Source: Diphasiastrum complanatum
Taxonomy: Eukaryota > Streptophyta > Lycopodiopsida > Lycopodiales > Lycopodiaceae
DNA length: 64,000 nucleotides
Direction of reading: 5' to 3'
Assembly (NCBI GenBank): GCA_029204225.1
Contig: CM055102.1
Span: 43,574,476 to 43,638,475 of the forward strand
The notes beneath the pieces were generated by a model, which saw only the letters and a program-made list of their open reading frames with translations, made no database searches and was not told the origin of the DNA. This document shows positions 11,528-23,871 of this stretch, piece by piece. The position numbers and the translations under genes are program-made. How positions within the stretch are numbered: the stretch's first letter is position 1; every line of letters starts with the position of its first letter.

Positions 11528-13482
11528 TTAAACATAAGTAGACTCAAACAAGAGCGAAGCTTGCAATAAAGTTAAGATTAATCCTAATCCTGGCATTAAA
11601 AATAAAAGTGCATAAACTATGATGATGTCCGTGGGAGTCTGTGACTGCAGCAGATCAGAAAAGTGAAGAGGTGGTGAGTCGGCTAATGAAGGGGGATGAG
11701 ATGTAGCAGACTCAGCCTCCATCGCCTGTTGCAGAATAGATAGGACCTGAGCACGTTGTAGGGTAATGGAAACACATTGTTTGAAAGAAGACACGAGAAT
11801 AGAACCATGAATACCTTGACGCTCTGCCGCCTGATGAGAACACATGCAAAGAAAATCCTCAAAGCGTCGATGCAAGGTGTCATAAGTCTCAATAGCCAAG
11901 GGAAGGAAAGCATTAGAGGGGTGCCTATCGGAGTAGTTTTTTTCCTTCTCTTGTGCTGCCATGCCTGTCGCTTCTCCTGGTGTGAAGGTAGAGCGAGGCA
12001 ATAGGTCACCATGCGTGGGATCAGCAACAACAACATTTGCCAAAGTACGAAGCCCATCCCGAGAGAGGATGATGTCAACATGCCTGCGGGAAGAGTGGGA
12101 TGCGGAAGAAGGAAGTACATGAGACTGCTCTCTGAGGACATGGAATCCTCCATCTCTGGCTATAGCGGCCACTGCATCTTTGACAACATTATGCGTAGTT
12201 GTGCGCTCACTCCCAGAAGGACAACGGAGGAGGTGGATAGCAAGAGCATCAATAGGGTGACCACAAACACACCTAGAGAGATCCAAGACTGAAGGATGAG
12301 AAATCCCCAAGCGAAGACGAAGAGCAGTGGTGAAGATGGCCAAAGACAACCGGAAGTGTCCCCCCCTACTCCAAACTTTTTGCATCTCCTCTCGACAGGT
12401 CTCTTATGGATGTTTTTGGCCGACTTTTGGGCCTAGGTTCTTTGGATGGTGTAGAGACCCTTTCAACTTGGAACTAGGCTCGGTTACCCAATTCTTGTGG
12501 AGGTGTGGATTTTTTCTCTACGGTTTCTTCTACACCTGCAGCTTTTCTTGGGAGCTGAGCTCTTGTTGCCCTTGTTTTGTCTTCTCGGTTCCTTTCTGGC
12601 TTTTGCCCTCTCTGGGTAGATTGCATTGCTCGTGTGGATAGCAATTCGTTGCCTTTCCAGCACATCCTCATTGCTGCGTGAGAGCTCCTCCCACTCTTTG
12701 CCCAAGCTTGTCTTCCTCCTTTTGACAAACTCCTCAATTTCAGTTCAGATCACCTGCAAGAGACCCTCTTGGAGCGCGTGCGCAAGCATACCCTTTCCAG
12801 CATGCTCTCTGAGGCTCCTTCGGTGTTGCATCGACCTCGGCTTCTTTCTTGTGCGGGTCTTGGTGTCGGGGCTTGGCTGTCAGCTCGCCCTGTTCTGCAG
12901 CAGATAAGAAGGACGCTGGATAAAGCAAGACGTCAAGATGCAAAACGAGACCTGAGTGTCACCCAACTGGGAAAGCATATCTGAATGAGCAACATCCTCC
13001 TGGAGAGCCTCACCAAGAAAAGCAGACCTGAAGGAAGCTGACCCAAAAGGAGCAACCAGAATGCGAATGTCATCCGAAGGAGCAAGGAAACCTTGAGGAG
13101 GAACAAAGTCTGGGGGAAGACCTGCTGGAGACCACACTGAACACTTTCGAGGTTGAATAGACAAACCAAGAGAATCCAGCTGCTCAGAGAAATGATGAAA
13201 TGCGAGGAGCACCATAGGAGCAGGACCAACAATATGAGAGTCATCAGCAATTGAAGGAAATAAGCAGGAGGGAAAGGCCTCTGCAGAAGCTCGAAGTGCA
13301 CGGAAATGAGCCAGAGCGAAACAAGGACGAGGCAAAGGATCACCTTGACGAGTATTTGTTGCAGACTGGATAGTAGAAAGATCCCTAGAGCGCACATGGT
13401 GACTGTAAAAGAGAGGAGTCTCAGTAGCATAGAACAACCGCACAAATGGAATAAGTGTGAAAGATTCAACTAGTTTCATCAC
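11528..13482 (-). mobile_element. LINE (non-LTR retrotransposon) 3' half: RT plus C-terminal domain, degenerate
   Basis: On the minus strand, 13,482-12,880 carries the middle of a reverse transcriptase. TRQGDPL is the fingers/palm B motif, followed by FALAHFRAL. IADDSHIVG is the catalytic C motif with ADD. LGLSIQPRKC is the D motif. About 12,385-11,528 carries the C-terminal part: CVCGHPIDALAIHLLRC is a CxC...H...C zinc motif, followed by RRHVDIILSRDG and VVVADPTHG, a block often seen at LINE ORF2 C-termini. The 500 bp between is broken by stops. The endonuclease and RT start are absent here, but a complementary 5' half of the same type lies at 27,500-29,530. Confidence 0.75.
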
Positions 13483-13525
13483 TAATTTTGCTATATTTTC
13501 ATATTTGGCATACTGAGGCCAAAAC

Positions 13526-14107
13526 TTGTTATAGAATTAGAGACTGACTTTTCAAAATTCATTAGTCTAAATTTCATTTGAATAAACACTTTTTGAAAGT
13601 GTGGGAAAGTTAGAATGCGAGTTTGAGTAGATTCAAATTTGAATAGTTGGGTACATTGAATCTAGACCCAAAATTAGTAGAGTTGGCATTTTGGTGGGAA
13701 AGCCAAGTGGCCAAATAGGGTTTAGACCTGTTATAAAAGGATGTAATTCGTGGAAAAAGTATTCTTCTCTCTTCTCTATCTCATTTCATGCTTATACATG
13801 GTTCTCTTGGGTTCTACTATCCATTGGTGCACTATCTTGGTGATTGCTTGCAATTCTATGTGTAGAATTATCTATATTTGTTATTTTTGGATCCACATGT
13901 GTGAAATACAGTAGCTTGTCGATTTTGTATGGACAACAATGGTATTTTATCATTTCATTCAAGTTTGATCAAGTTCTATTGGTTATTGCATCTTATTTTG
14001 TGTGTAGATGCTGATTTTTCTACATTGGTGAGATTGGTAGTGTATTTCTCTTTCTAACCAAAGATCATTCAAGTAGATTGGATCTTAAGGATCTGAAATC
14101 TTTCACA
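13526..14107 (+). repeat. 5' LTR of copia element C (left edge approximate)
   Basis: The right edge is firm: TTTCACA ends at 14,107 and is followed directly by the primer-binding site. The left edge is set near a TG at about 13,526, after the end of LINE sequence. There is no second LTR copy in the window to compare, so the left edge could move by some tens of bases. A TATAAAA-like box sits at about 13,731 (TTATAAAAGG), a plausible LTR promoter. Confidence 0.6.
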
Positions 14108-14121
14108 TGGTATCAAAGCTT
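14108..14121 (+). other. Primer-binding site of copia element C
   Basis: TGGTATCAAAGCTT follows the LTR end with no gap. It matches the TGGTATCAGAGC type complementary to initiator tRNA-Met that plant copia elements use, with one change. Confidence 0.85.
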
Positions 14122-14779
14122 GTGTTTCAAGTTATGAAGGAGGAAATCAGATCTATCAATGATTTGGTGAAGATATCAAGTCTAGAGCATGCTAGAGAGG
14201 ATTCTACACCAAAATTGAGTTTTTTTGTTTTTGTAGATTGGATCTTTTGTAGATCAAAACACTATATAGGTCAATATACTTGATCAATTCCGATTTTTGA
14301 ATTCACATACTGGATTTGGCCAATTTTTGGATCATTGGATCAGTCTAAGTGGTGGCTTATAGATTGTATATCAAATTTTCAGCATTTGCATGTAGATTTG
14401 GAATAGTCAATTTTTTGTGATTTTGTCAAAACCCTAATTTTGATTGGATCTCTAGATAGTGAAGTTTTTGGACTTTATTTGAGTGTGTTTTGATCTTAGG
14501 AAGTGGCAAAATTCATTAGATTGAGGATAGATCATAGGTTAGTCAACATTTCATGATTCTATGTGTTGATTTGCTTGGATAAGTGCTAGAAGAGAATTTG
14601 TGAGATAGTTTCAAATCTTGGTGATTTCATTTAAAAGCATTTGTTGTTGTTCAAAGGAGTGCTTTGTGCAATGAAACAGGTTGAAGATCAAGTCATTGCT
14701 ACATGGCAACCTCAATTGGAGTCATGTTGGAAGCCAGTGATAGGCTTACCTCAAGTAACTATTCATTGTAGAAAGTGAG

Positions 14780-17700
14780 GATGGAGTCACTTCTTGAAAT
14801 GAATGATGTTTTGGATATTGTTGTAGGTTTGGAGGAGAGACCAGCAACACAACAAGATCAATTGAGGTATGACAAGGGCCAAGAAGGCTCTACACATGAT
14901 AAAGATGAATGTTACCAATGAACTTCTCAAGGAAGTTGGTAAGTGCACATCATCTTTGGAAGCTTGGAATTCATTGAAGAAGATTTATGAATCCAAGTCT
15001 ACTTTTAGAGTGTTGACTCTAAGAAGGCAATTTTTTTTTTGTTTGCAAAAGAATGAAGAAAGTCCAAGTACTTTTGTTTTGAGAATGAAAGCATTGAATG
15101 ATGAGTTAGCTTGCAATGATGAGTTAGCTTATTCAAGTGATTCTTAATGGCTTGTTGGATGTTTATTCTAACATTGTTCAAAGTATTGCTATTCAAAAGA
15201 CTTTTCCAAGTTTGATGAATCTTCAAGAGATCTTGATCAATGAGGAATATAGGCTTCAAGCAAGAGGTGGATCTACATCGACACTTCAAGAGGATGCTAT
15301 GTTTACAAAGGGCAAATTCAAGGGCAAAACCAAAAGGGCAAGATCAAGTGGATGCTTCTTCAAGTGGCAAAAAGAAGGATAGATCAAAGCTCAAGTGCTT
15401 CTATTGTGGCATTAAAGGACACTTTGCAAGTGAGTGCTACAAGAAGAAGAGAGATCAAAGAGACAAGCAAGGTAATCTTACTTTTGATGAGGATGCAAAT
15501 GATGATGCTTTTGTGATGTCTTCATGTATGCTTGTTAATGATGGAGATCTAGATCCTTGGTGGATTGATAGTGGAGCAAGTTCACACATGACCTTTCACA
15601 AAGAGTACTTCACTTCTTTGTTGGCATATGGAGATGACAAGAGGGTGATCTACACGGCCAAGATGGTGAGTGTGCAATAAAAGGGATTGGCACAATTCCT
15701 ATTTTTCTCTCTACAAATAAGAATGTTCATTTGGAGGATGTCTTGTTTATTCCATCTATTACCAAGAATTTACTTAGTGTGAGCCAAATGCTAAGTAAAG
15801 GCCTCAAGGTGGACTTTCATGGAGATGCTTGTTTGATCAAAAAGAAGGATGTCTTGATTGGAAAAGGTAAAAGGCAAGGAAAGTTGTTCAAATTAGATGC
15901 TTGTGTTATTGCTAACCAAGTTGGATCTGTTGCAAGGGAGCAAATTTCTATTCAAGAGGTTTGGCACAAAAGGATGGGACACCTCAACTTCAAGTCATTG
16001 GAGGTAATGGCAAGGAAGAAGGTTGTGATTGGTCTTCCAAGTTCCTTAAGTGATGTCAAGCATGTTTGTGAGTCTTGTGCTTTGTCTAAGTCACATAGAC
16101 TACCTTATACTAGATCTATTTCTAGATCTACAAAGTCTTTTCAACTTGTACATTCGGATATTCATGGATTTACTACAATTAGCAATAGTGGAGCTAAGAT
16201 GTATGTAGCATTCATTGATGATTTTAGTAGATTTTCTTGGATCTACCTACTAAAGAGCAAGGATGAAGTGCATGATGTCTTTGTCAAGTTCAAGAATGCA
16301 AGGGAGAATCAATTTTCCACAAAGATCAAGTGCTTGAGAGGTGACAATGGTGGTGAGTACATATCTAACAAGTTCAAGTCCTTTGTGATGAGCATGGGAT
16401 CAAGAGGGAATATACAACATCAAGGACTCCACAACAAAATGGAGTGGCTAAAAGGAAGAATAGGACTTTATGTGAAAGTGCTAAAGCTATGAGGTTAAGT
16501 GCTAATCTTGACAAACCATTTTGGGATCAAGCTTTGTTGTGTGCCAATTTCTTGTGCAATAGGTGGCCGAATGCTATTTTGGATGGAAGAACACCTTTTG
16601 AGATGCTATTCAAGAGGAGGCCGAGTGTCAACTTTCTAAGAACCTTTGGATGCACATGCTATGTCAACATTACTCTTGATGATAGGACCAAGGAGGATCC
16701 ATTTTCAAGAAGAGGTATATTTGTTGGATATAGTGAGGTGAGTAAAGCCTACAAGGTTTACATTCCTTCTACTAACAAAGTGATTGCTGGTAGAGATGTC
16801 ATTTTTGATGAGGGGAACATTCCAAAGGTGTCTTCAAGCATGATTGATGGTAGAGTGGATGGATCTAACATTCTTGATGTTGATGAGAAGGATCCTACTT
16901 TGGATGGTGGTGATGATGGACCTTCATCAAGTCAAAAGCCAAGGAGAACATCAAGAGAAATGGATCTTCAAGGTGAAGACAAACCAAGATGGATCTATCA
17001 ACAAGTACAAGGCAAGGTTAATGGCAAAAGGATATGCTCAACAACAAGGGATTGACTATGATGAGACCTTTGCACCCGTGGCAAAGATGGTAAGCATTCG
17101 GATCATCATTTTACTTGCTACATTTTATGGATGGGATCTATGACAAATGGACATTTCAAATGCATTCTTGAATGGTGATCTTGAGGAGGAAGTGTACATG
17201 GAGCAACCCGAGAGCTACATTTGATTAACAAAGCCAAATCATGTGTGTCTTCTACAAAAGAGTTTGTATGGCCTTAAGCAAGCACCAAGAAGTTGGTATG
17301 CTAAGCTTAACACTTTTTTACTCTCTCAAGGCTTTGTTATGAGTGAGTATGATCATTCACTTTATTATAGGTTTGCTGGAAATGATGTTACCATCTTGCT
17401 AGTCTATGTGGATGATATCATCTTGAGTGGTGGAGACAATCAAGATGTGGAGGATATCAAGAATGCTCTTAAGAAGGAGTTTGAGGTGCATGATCTTGGT
17501 AATTTGCATTACATTTTGGGAATAGAAGTCATTAGATCTTCTCAATCTACTTTCATTTGTCAAGAGAAGTATGCTAATTCTATTCTAAAAAGATTTCATA
17601 TGGTAGATGCAAAAGCTATTGATACACCTATGGAGTCTCATGTAAAGCTAACTATAAGAGGTAATGAAAGATTCTTCGAGGACATTACTCTCTATAAAAA

Positions 17701-18309
17701 GCTAGTTGGTTCACTCATCTATCTAACCATTACTAGACCTGATCTAAGCTATTGTGTTGGAAGATTGAGTCAATTCATGCAAGATCCTAGTGAGGAGCAT
17801 TGGAAGCTAGGAAAGCGAGTTTTGAGGTAAATCATTGGAACTCAAGATTTTGGCATATTGTATGAGGGATCATCACCTAATCTTTTCGGATTTTCAGATT
17901 CGGACTATGTTGGAGATGTATTTGATAGGAAATCCATTAGTGCTTATTGTATTTTCATAAGTGATGGAGCTATATCATGGATGTCAAAGAAACAAGCCAC
18001 TATCTCATTGTCATCTAGTGAGGCCGAGTACAAAGCTCTTACACATTGCACAAAGGAGATGGTTTGGATCAAGAGGATGATCAAGGATCTTCACTTGCTG
18101 ATTTTTTCAGAAAGCCCAATCATCTTTTGTGACAATCAATCAGCCCAAAGAATGGCATCCAATCCTATCTTTCATGCTAGGAGCAAGCATATTGAAATAC
18201 AATATCATTTTGTGAGGGAGCAAGTCATTGCAAAGGAGGTGGAGCTTCAACATGTGTCTTCAAGGAAATGTGTAGCTGATATCTTCACCAAAGCATTGGG
18301 AAAAGACTA
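14780..18309 (+). pseudogene. Copia element C gag-pol, frame-broken, 3' end missing
   Basis: Domains run in copia order. Gag lies at about 14,780-15,370. The zinc knuckle CFYCGIKGHFASEC is at about 15,398. The aspartic protease WWIDSGASSHMT is at about 15,559. The integrase His/Cys zinc region is at about 15,960-16,090, with HSDIHG and FIDDFSRF at about 16,160-16,230 and RGDNGGEYI at about 16,337. RT lies at about 17,040-17,830 with LVYVDDIILSG. RNase H lies at about 17,860-18,309 (SDSDYVGD, SSSEAEYKAL, HIEIQYHFVREQV). At least four frameshifts or stops divide it, including TGA codons at 17,141 and 17,222. Homology ends at TKALGKD, where most copia elements still have about 30 residues, a polypurine tract and the 3' LTR; none is present, so the element is 3'-truncated. 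Confidence 0.9.
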
Positions 18310-18430
18310 ACAGAAACCCAAATCAAAACCCTCGCTCTTTTCCTGCTTGACAAGCAAGCAAGCACACGCCTCCTCTTTTCTTCGTCTATTAAACACATGT
18401 ACACTTCTAAGGATCCGTGTGAGGAGATTG

Positions 18431-18595
18431 ATGGCTTCACGACCAGCTATGGCTATTTGCAATCTGCAGTGCCCACCTATTGCGCCCTGCTCTGACTTTT
18501 TACATATCCAAAATCTGTTTCCTATAGGCTGCATGAGCCTCTCACGCAATGGCCAGCACCAGCTCCGCCGCTGCCGGACACGCTACTCCTACTGA
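18431..18595 (+). CDS. Possible short ORF or first exon with transit-peptide-like composition
   Basis: A 54-residue frame starts MASRPAMAICNLQCPP and is rich in Ser, Ala, Arg and Cys with few acidic residues, as in chloroplast transit peptides. It lies about 120 bp after the broken end of copia element C. No downstream exon with a recognisable mature protein was found, and chance is a real alternative. Confidence 0.2.
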   Translation: MASRPAMAICNLQCPPIAPCSDFLHIQNLFPIGCMSLSRNGQHQLRRCRTRYSY

Positions 18596-18613
18596 CGATA
18601 TTTTTTTTTCACT

Positions 18614-18795
18614 CAAATCACTGAGAAAGTCACATTTACTAAAGATCGCAAGGCGGAAACGCAGCAAGGTCCATCACTCTCCATCTTGTTTCTCAAAGGT
18701 TTATGTCACTGATGCAATGTTGCTAAATTCTAACGGTTTTCAAATCGCTGAGGAAGTCACCTTTACTGAAGATCGCAAGGCGGAAACGTAGCAAG
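18614..18795 (+). repeat. Direct repeat, two ~55-bp copies 126 bp apart
   Basis: Copy 1 at 18,614-18,668 and copy 2 at 18,740-18,795 share TCAAATCRCTGARRAAGTCA, then TTTACT, then GATCGCAAGGCGGAAACG and GCAAG. They differ at a handful of positions. No coding frame explains both copies. Confidence 0.75.
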
Positions 18796-19213
18796 ATCCC
18801 TTGAGAGTATTTTTGTGATTGTGTCAAAAGCACCAGAGCTGAAAAGATTAAGCACTTGATGATGACAGAAGCTTTGATACAAAAATATTCCGAAAAGGAT
18901 GGCAAAGGCAAGGAAAAACCTAATAAGCATAAATATTGTGAAAGATTAGGCTTTTGTCTTATTGGCATTATTTGCATGCCTTTGTAGGAATTTAAAATGG
19001 GAACAAATGCATGTTGGTTTAGACCTCAACCAAGGTTCAGGCCTTAAAAGTTTAAGTCACAATCACAAAGTATCGTATAACGTTGACTGTTTTTCAAACT
19101 CCATTGACCGACCTCAACACATAGTATTGCATGTACAAGGCAAGGCCAAAAACATAAGTGAGTCAAATGTATTATGGAAGGAGCCGAGCAAAAGCCATTC
19201 TGCCCACTAAGGA

Positions 19214-19275
19214 TTTCCAAAGAAATTTGGGCGAGGCCCGAAGGGCTCCAGGCCTCGCCTAAATTTTTTGGAAAG
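19214..19275. repeat. Inverted repeat / hairpin, ~25-bp arms
   Basis: The left arm (19,214-19,238) ends GGGCGAGGCC. The right arm (19,251-19,275) starts GGCCTCGCC and is its near-perfect reverse complement, with a 12-base loop. The outer flanks carry a direct CCGAGCAAAA repeat on both sides (about 19,184 and 19,282), giving a miniature-element look. Confidence 0.65.
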
Positions 19276-21386
19276 CCAAACCGAGCAAAATGGCCTTCTC
19301 CTTCGACGGCGTAATGGATATCTGAAATTCATCATGCTGCAACAAATAGGCATTTAACAATGTCCCAGTCTATACCAAAAGTTCACAGATTCCAGAAAAC
19401 AATGGGTCAGACCTGCATTGTGAGTCTGGTGTACTCTATTTCCTTCATAAAATGGGTCGCGATGGAGAGATATCTCTCACCAATCCACGAGAGGTCACAC
19501 TGGAAAACATGGCTTTCACGAGCAGCAGTCACACTGATTTTGAGTTGTAGCATATCTTTTGTCAAGGCTCTCCGCTCACACATCTCTTTAGCCAAGGCTT
19601 ACAACACCTGCTTTTAGAGTTAGAGGCCTACACATCTCAAATCAGCGTCTAATAGCGGCCTCCTGACTACTTCATCACTTAGAAGATCAATGTGGAACAA
19701 CTCTGGAAATCAGGTTTCTGAGGGCTTGAAAAACACGGCTGCTTATGCTGACTTCCATGAGGCTGAATGATGAGCATAAAAAATCTCCAACACTTTGACA
19801 TGGAACTCAAAAACGGATTCAGAGGTCTCTTCACAGTAAAAGCAAGGTAAAAGACAGATTAAAAATCTGCTCCTCTCAGTAGAAAACTTCCGTGGCCTGC
19901 AACAAGGCTTCATGGCAACATGTCGGTTGCAGGCTTTATGGCAACATGTTGTTGAGCAGGTCTGACTTCTCAACGATGGGTCAACATCAGAATGGAATCA
20001 AGAGTACAGCAGATCAACCGCTCCTCATCAACGGGGTTTCAGTCCTGCGTTGAATGCACTAAGGCCCCAAGAATCTCCAACGAGACCGACATCAGAGACT
20101 CGCATCACCTTCAACATTCAGTAAATAAGAGTTAACGACCCTCATCTACAGAATGAGATAGGACTGAACAACTTTCTAGGGCACCTTTTAGCTTGATTCT
20201 TGACTGTCATCTCTTCCTCAGGGATGCGCTGGCTTGCTTCTCTTAAAATCGTCTGCAGTTCTGCAGACAGGTTGTAAGCAGGCACATTTGAATAAGGGCC
20301 TAGTTTCGATGGATTTCAAACCATCAGATATTCTAAGCAGAAAGCCGCAAATAGCTTTACCATATCGTTGCTTTGACGTGAGATGAAAAGACAGAAAGTG
20401 GCTCACAAATACTTCCATAGACACTAGCATAAAGAAAAAGAAACACCACTCTTGAATGGTCTGCTTCAACATCGTTTAACCACAACAAAACAAGACTACT
20501 TCACATTTCCATTATAACTGAAATCGTTCATTGTGCCTTCATCACAAAATCAGCGACAAACAGAAAAAGAACTTCACATAGAAAAATACACGCTGACTTC
20601 ACTTTGGATTGCACTCATCTCTTACATTCCCTAATCATAACATCATTCATGACATCAAACAAACATTTGCCATTCTGTCCACAGAACTTAGGCAAAAATA
20701 TAAAATGCAAGCATGAATTTGATACAAAATAATGACATCAAGAACCATCAGTGCCTTTCAAGCAGAGAACAGCAAAATGCCCAATAAGGCTGCGAAATAT
20801 ATTGCAAAGGCTGGATCCTCAGCTTAGCACAGAACAGAAGCTTCATGCTTCCTACATCTCTGAAAATGGTTCTACCTTATGTATGATGATCTCCTTCTCC
20901 CCCGCTTATAGCAACAGCCTACGGGTGAGAGAGAAGAAGGAGACGTTGCAACTTCTGGTTGCACTGTATCAATGGCAGCGTTTGGCCCTCAAAAGTTCTA
21001 AAATTGGATTTAGGCCTGTTACTTGAATGGGGCCTCGCTCAAGCCCACATGGCTAAGATAGTGCGCCATTCAACATTTAAGTTATATATTGGCACCTTCC
21101 AGCCCTGATAGACCCAGGAACTGGAAGCATAGGCCTCATGCTAACATTTATTAATTTAATAATTTATTGGCTTTTAATCACATTGTGCATGACGAAAACA
21201 TAACGACGACAAAAACATTTGACGTTTAAGCAATAGCAATTTAGACACCACTATCGGCTACTTCAAGTTAACAAATTGGTAAACCGATTATTTGGACATC
21301 AAATTGTCAGTGAATCAGACACTCATTGTCCAAGATAGCTTTGAATTGATTTCAGAAATCACTACTAAAGGGGGTTATTTTTCCGT

Positions 21387-21920
21387 CTAACACCCCACAA
21401 GGAACCACATAATAACCGCATGATCAAGAGTTAGGGTTGCATTGCACTCGGATCTTAGATGTTTGACCCATTCAATATAGTCCATGACCCTTTCTCTTTT
21501 TTCCATCTTTACTTTGCTCAACAAGAATAACAGATCTTCCAAAAACTTACTTGGTTTCAAGCGTGTGATGAGAGCCGCTTTAATCGCGTCCCAAGTGGTT
21601 TTCTCTTTTTCCGATAGGTTGAAGTACCAATCTTGTGCAACTGCCACCAGAGACATCGGGAATAGCATCAATTTTTCTGCCAGTGTCCGCTCACCATAAA
21701 TTTTGCAGGCTTGCTTGTAGATCTGAAAAAATCTGATTGATCTAAAGACCCATCATATTTAGGTATTTCCATTCGTGGTGCCCTCCGGATTGCTTGCAAT
21801 GGTGCAACAGGTACAGGTTGACCCATTAGATCCATTGGTGCTAATTTTGGTTCTGCCTCAATATGCGCAGCTATTATTCTGGGAAAGTTTGGTGCTTGAA
21901 TTGCTATTCTTCTTGCGATT
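21387..21920 (-). pseudogene. Gypsy element F gag N-terminal fragment
   Basis: Minus-strand fragments give RRAPRMEIPKYDG, then MMLFPMSLVAVAQDWYFNLS and KALITRLKPSKFLED-like capsid sequence, colinear with the gag at 43,960-45,363. A frameshift in the middle and a sharp end of homology at about 21,390 (MWFLVG) leave only the N-terminal third of gag. The start corresponds to MNMRSG near 21,945, which carries an early TGA. Confidence 0.85.
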
Positions 21921-21949
21921 GATCATCCAGATCTCATATTCATTCGGTG

Positions 21950-22916
21950 GTAGGGTCCAAGGATGTTGGATCTTGTTGGTACAGTGGAAAGCAATCTGGA
22001 TCTTAGGGCATCAGATCAATTTAATAGGTCGATAGTGTGATTTTAGGCCTCTTACGGTGGTTTTTTTTTTATAGCTTTTTTATCCTTGTTCCGATTGGCC
22101 TGAGATTTTCATAGTAGCTAGATTTGGTGCAGATCTAATCACTAATTTGATTTGAGAAGGTTACTTGTGCGAGGGTTGGTTGTGAGAAGGTTTCTTCACT
22201 GATTTTCAGTTAAAAAACTTGATTTTTCAAAAATTACTGGGAAGTAACTCTCATAGGGATTGTAGGAGCTGTATCTGGTAAGGGTCTAGCTCTGAAAATC
22301 TCTGCAAAGGTTAACTCTCACAGGAAATAAAAATTTCACTGTCTGCGAGGGTTCAGAATTACTATTTTGTTCTGATTTTCACCAATAATTTATACTAACT
22401 TTCGCAGGCTTCATCACTGATGTAAAATGACATTATGAAGCCAATGGAGTGGTTTGCGAGAGTTACTTTTGGAAAGATTTTCTGGATTTTCTGATTTTGT
22501 TGATTTTTTAGCACTCAAATTCAATTTTTTGCTCTGTTTGGAACTAACTCTCGCAGCCTTCTATTTAGGTATGGGATAGTACCTTGGAGCTGCTGCCGGT
22601 CATGCGAGAGTTGGTTCCTACTGGTTTTGGAGAAAACAGATTCTGATGAAAATTTTGCCTCTTTTCCCTCCAAAATATAGATTTGTGTGTTTTTTGGATT
22701 TTTCAAGGTTTTTGGCTAGATGTCAAGCCCTTAGAGGCTATTTAGGGCCTCCTCTACTCTCTCACACCTCCTCCACTAGCTGTGAATAGTCCAAGCACAC
22801 AAAAATATAGAAAACAAGCTAACTCTATCCAAAATCCACATGAAAACACTCTAAAAAAACAAAAACAACTAAAAACGTGACTAAACTAGTTAGTGAAAAC
22901 CTATCCCCGACAACGT
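21950..22916 (-). other. Gypsy element F untranslated leader
   Basis: This lies between gag and the LTR and lacks coding. It is colinear with the leader at 45,430-46,655 and carries the recurrent TGCGAGRGTT / AACTCTCGCA motifs (for example about 22,159, 22,240, 22,312, 22,451, 22,549 and 22,604). The primer-binding site next to the LTR is degenerate (CCCCGACAACG remains). Confidence 0.75.
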
Positions 22917-23107
22917 GTGTAGAATAGTAGGTGAGCAGCCCTTCCGCCTGTCAAAGAGAGTTAGAACACTTGGATAAGAGCCTAACTAGCTAAGATGCTA
23001 CTTTTAGTTGATCTCTATTTTTCCCTTAACTCTACTCACCTCTAACACTACCTCCATTAACTCTACTCCACTAAACTAGCATTCAACATGGTTTTGGATG
23101 AAAAGGG

Positions 23108-23190
<83 letters not shown>

Positions 23191-23766
23191 AGAGAGTAGA
23201 GAGGGAGGTTAGCTCAACTGCTCAAGATGCATGCTAATGGAAAAACCATAACTACTAAAACAATAACAAGGAAATGGAAAGCAAATGGAAAACACAACAA
23301 TAGCATTAGCATGAGTGCTTAGCAAATGAGGATGCTTTGGCTCTCCAAAATAGTAGAGCCTCCTCCTTCTCATTAAGCATGAAAATATGGTACAAAGAGG
23401 TGCCTTTTTATAAATAAGAAAGGCCCTTGCCCCAAAATCCTATTGGCTACTTTTAAAAATATGTACACTAATCTTGTCCATTCATTTTGGATCCAACTTA
23501 ATCCAAGGGTCCTAAAAAAGTACATTGTTCATATGAGTTCTCATTTGGACCCAACTTAAAAAGTTTTTCTCTAAGTTTACAAACTTGACATTGTGGCCTG
23601 AAGTTTTAATTTAATTAAGAAAAGGCCCAAGTCTATTATTCTATTTACAACTCAACTTGCGTGCTCATTGGGCCACGAGCTTATACGCGCAGGATGTCAT
23701 GCCCTCATAACACATTTTATTAGCCAATATTATTTATTTACACTATGTTGGGAATACCCCCAATAA
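22917..23766 (-). repeat. Gypsy element F 5' LTR (minus orientation)
   Basis: Colinear with the split LTRs at 33,138-39,186 and 46,674-53,472. It reads TGTGTAGAATAG at the inner edge and GGGAATACCCCCAA at the outer edge. It contains an expanded GA microsatellite where the other copies have only a short GA-rich run. On the other side of the outer edge there is no recognised flank partner, so no target duplication was identified. Confidence 0.8.
23110..23205 (+). repeat. (GA)n microsatellite
   Basis: About 80 bp of uninterrupted GA followed by interrupted GAGAGTAGA units, inside the LTR of gypsy element F. The homologous LTRs at 33,340-33,390 and 46,885-46,930 carry only GAGAAGAGAAAGAGAG-type tracts, so the expansion is specific to this copy. 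Confidence 0.95.
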
Positions 23767-23871
23767 AGAGTCTTTGATATTGAGAGTGATCAAGGCAACT
23801 GCCTTGCCATTCCTTTGTATCCATTTGGTGATGTTGGCTGCATCAACCTTTAATTTGACCATCACAATTCC

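Larger units (their letters stand above)
18310..21386. other. No confirmed gene; small repeats and one candidate exon
   Basis: No pol, gag or host domain is recognised. The composition is less AT-rich than the TE flanks, which would fit genic or intronic DNA. Separate entries describe a possible transit-peptide exon (18,431), a direct repeat (18,614/18,740) and an inverted repeat (19,214). Frames at 19,360-19,617, 20,218-20,472 and 20,751-21,026 have no signature. Confidence 0.5.

Noticed and set aside
11683-12292. Overlapping frames on both strands at the LINE C-terminus
   Set aside because: Only the minus frame with the CVCG...HLLRC motif has a known pattern; the others are shadows.
23110-23205. 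GA run as a CRISPR-like or regulatory array
   Set aside because: Simple dinucleotide repeat inside an LTR; no spacers.
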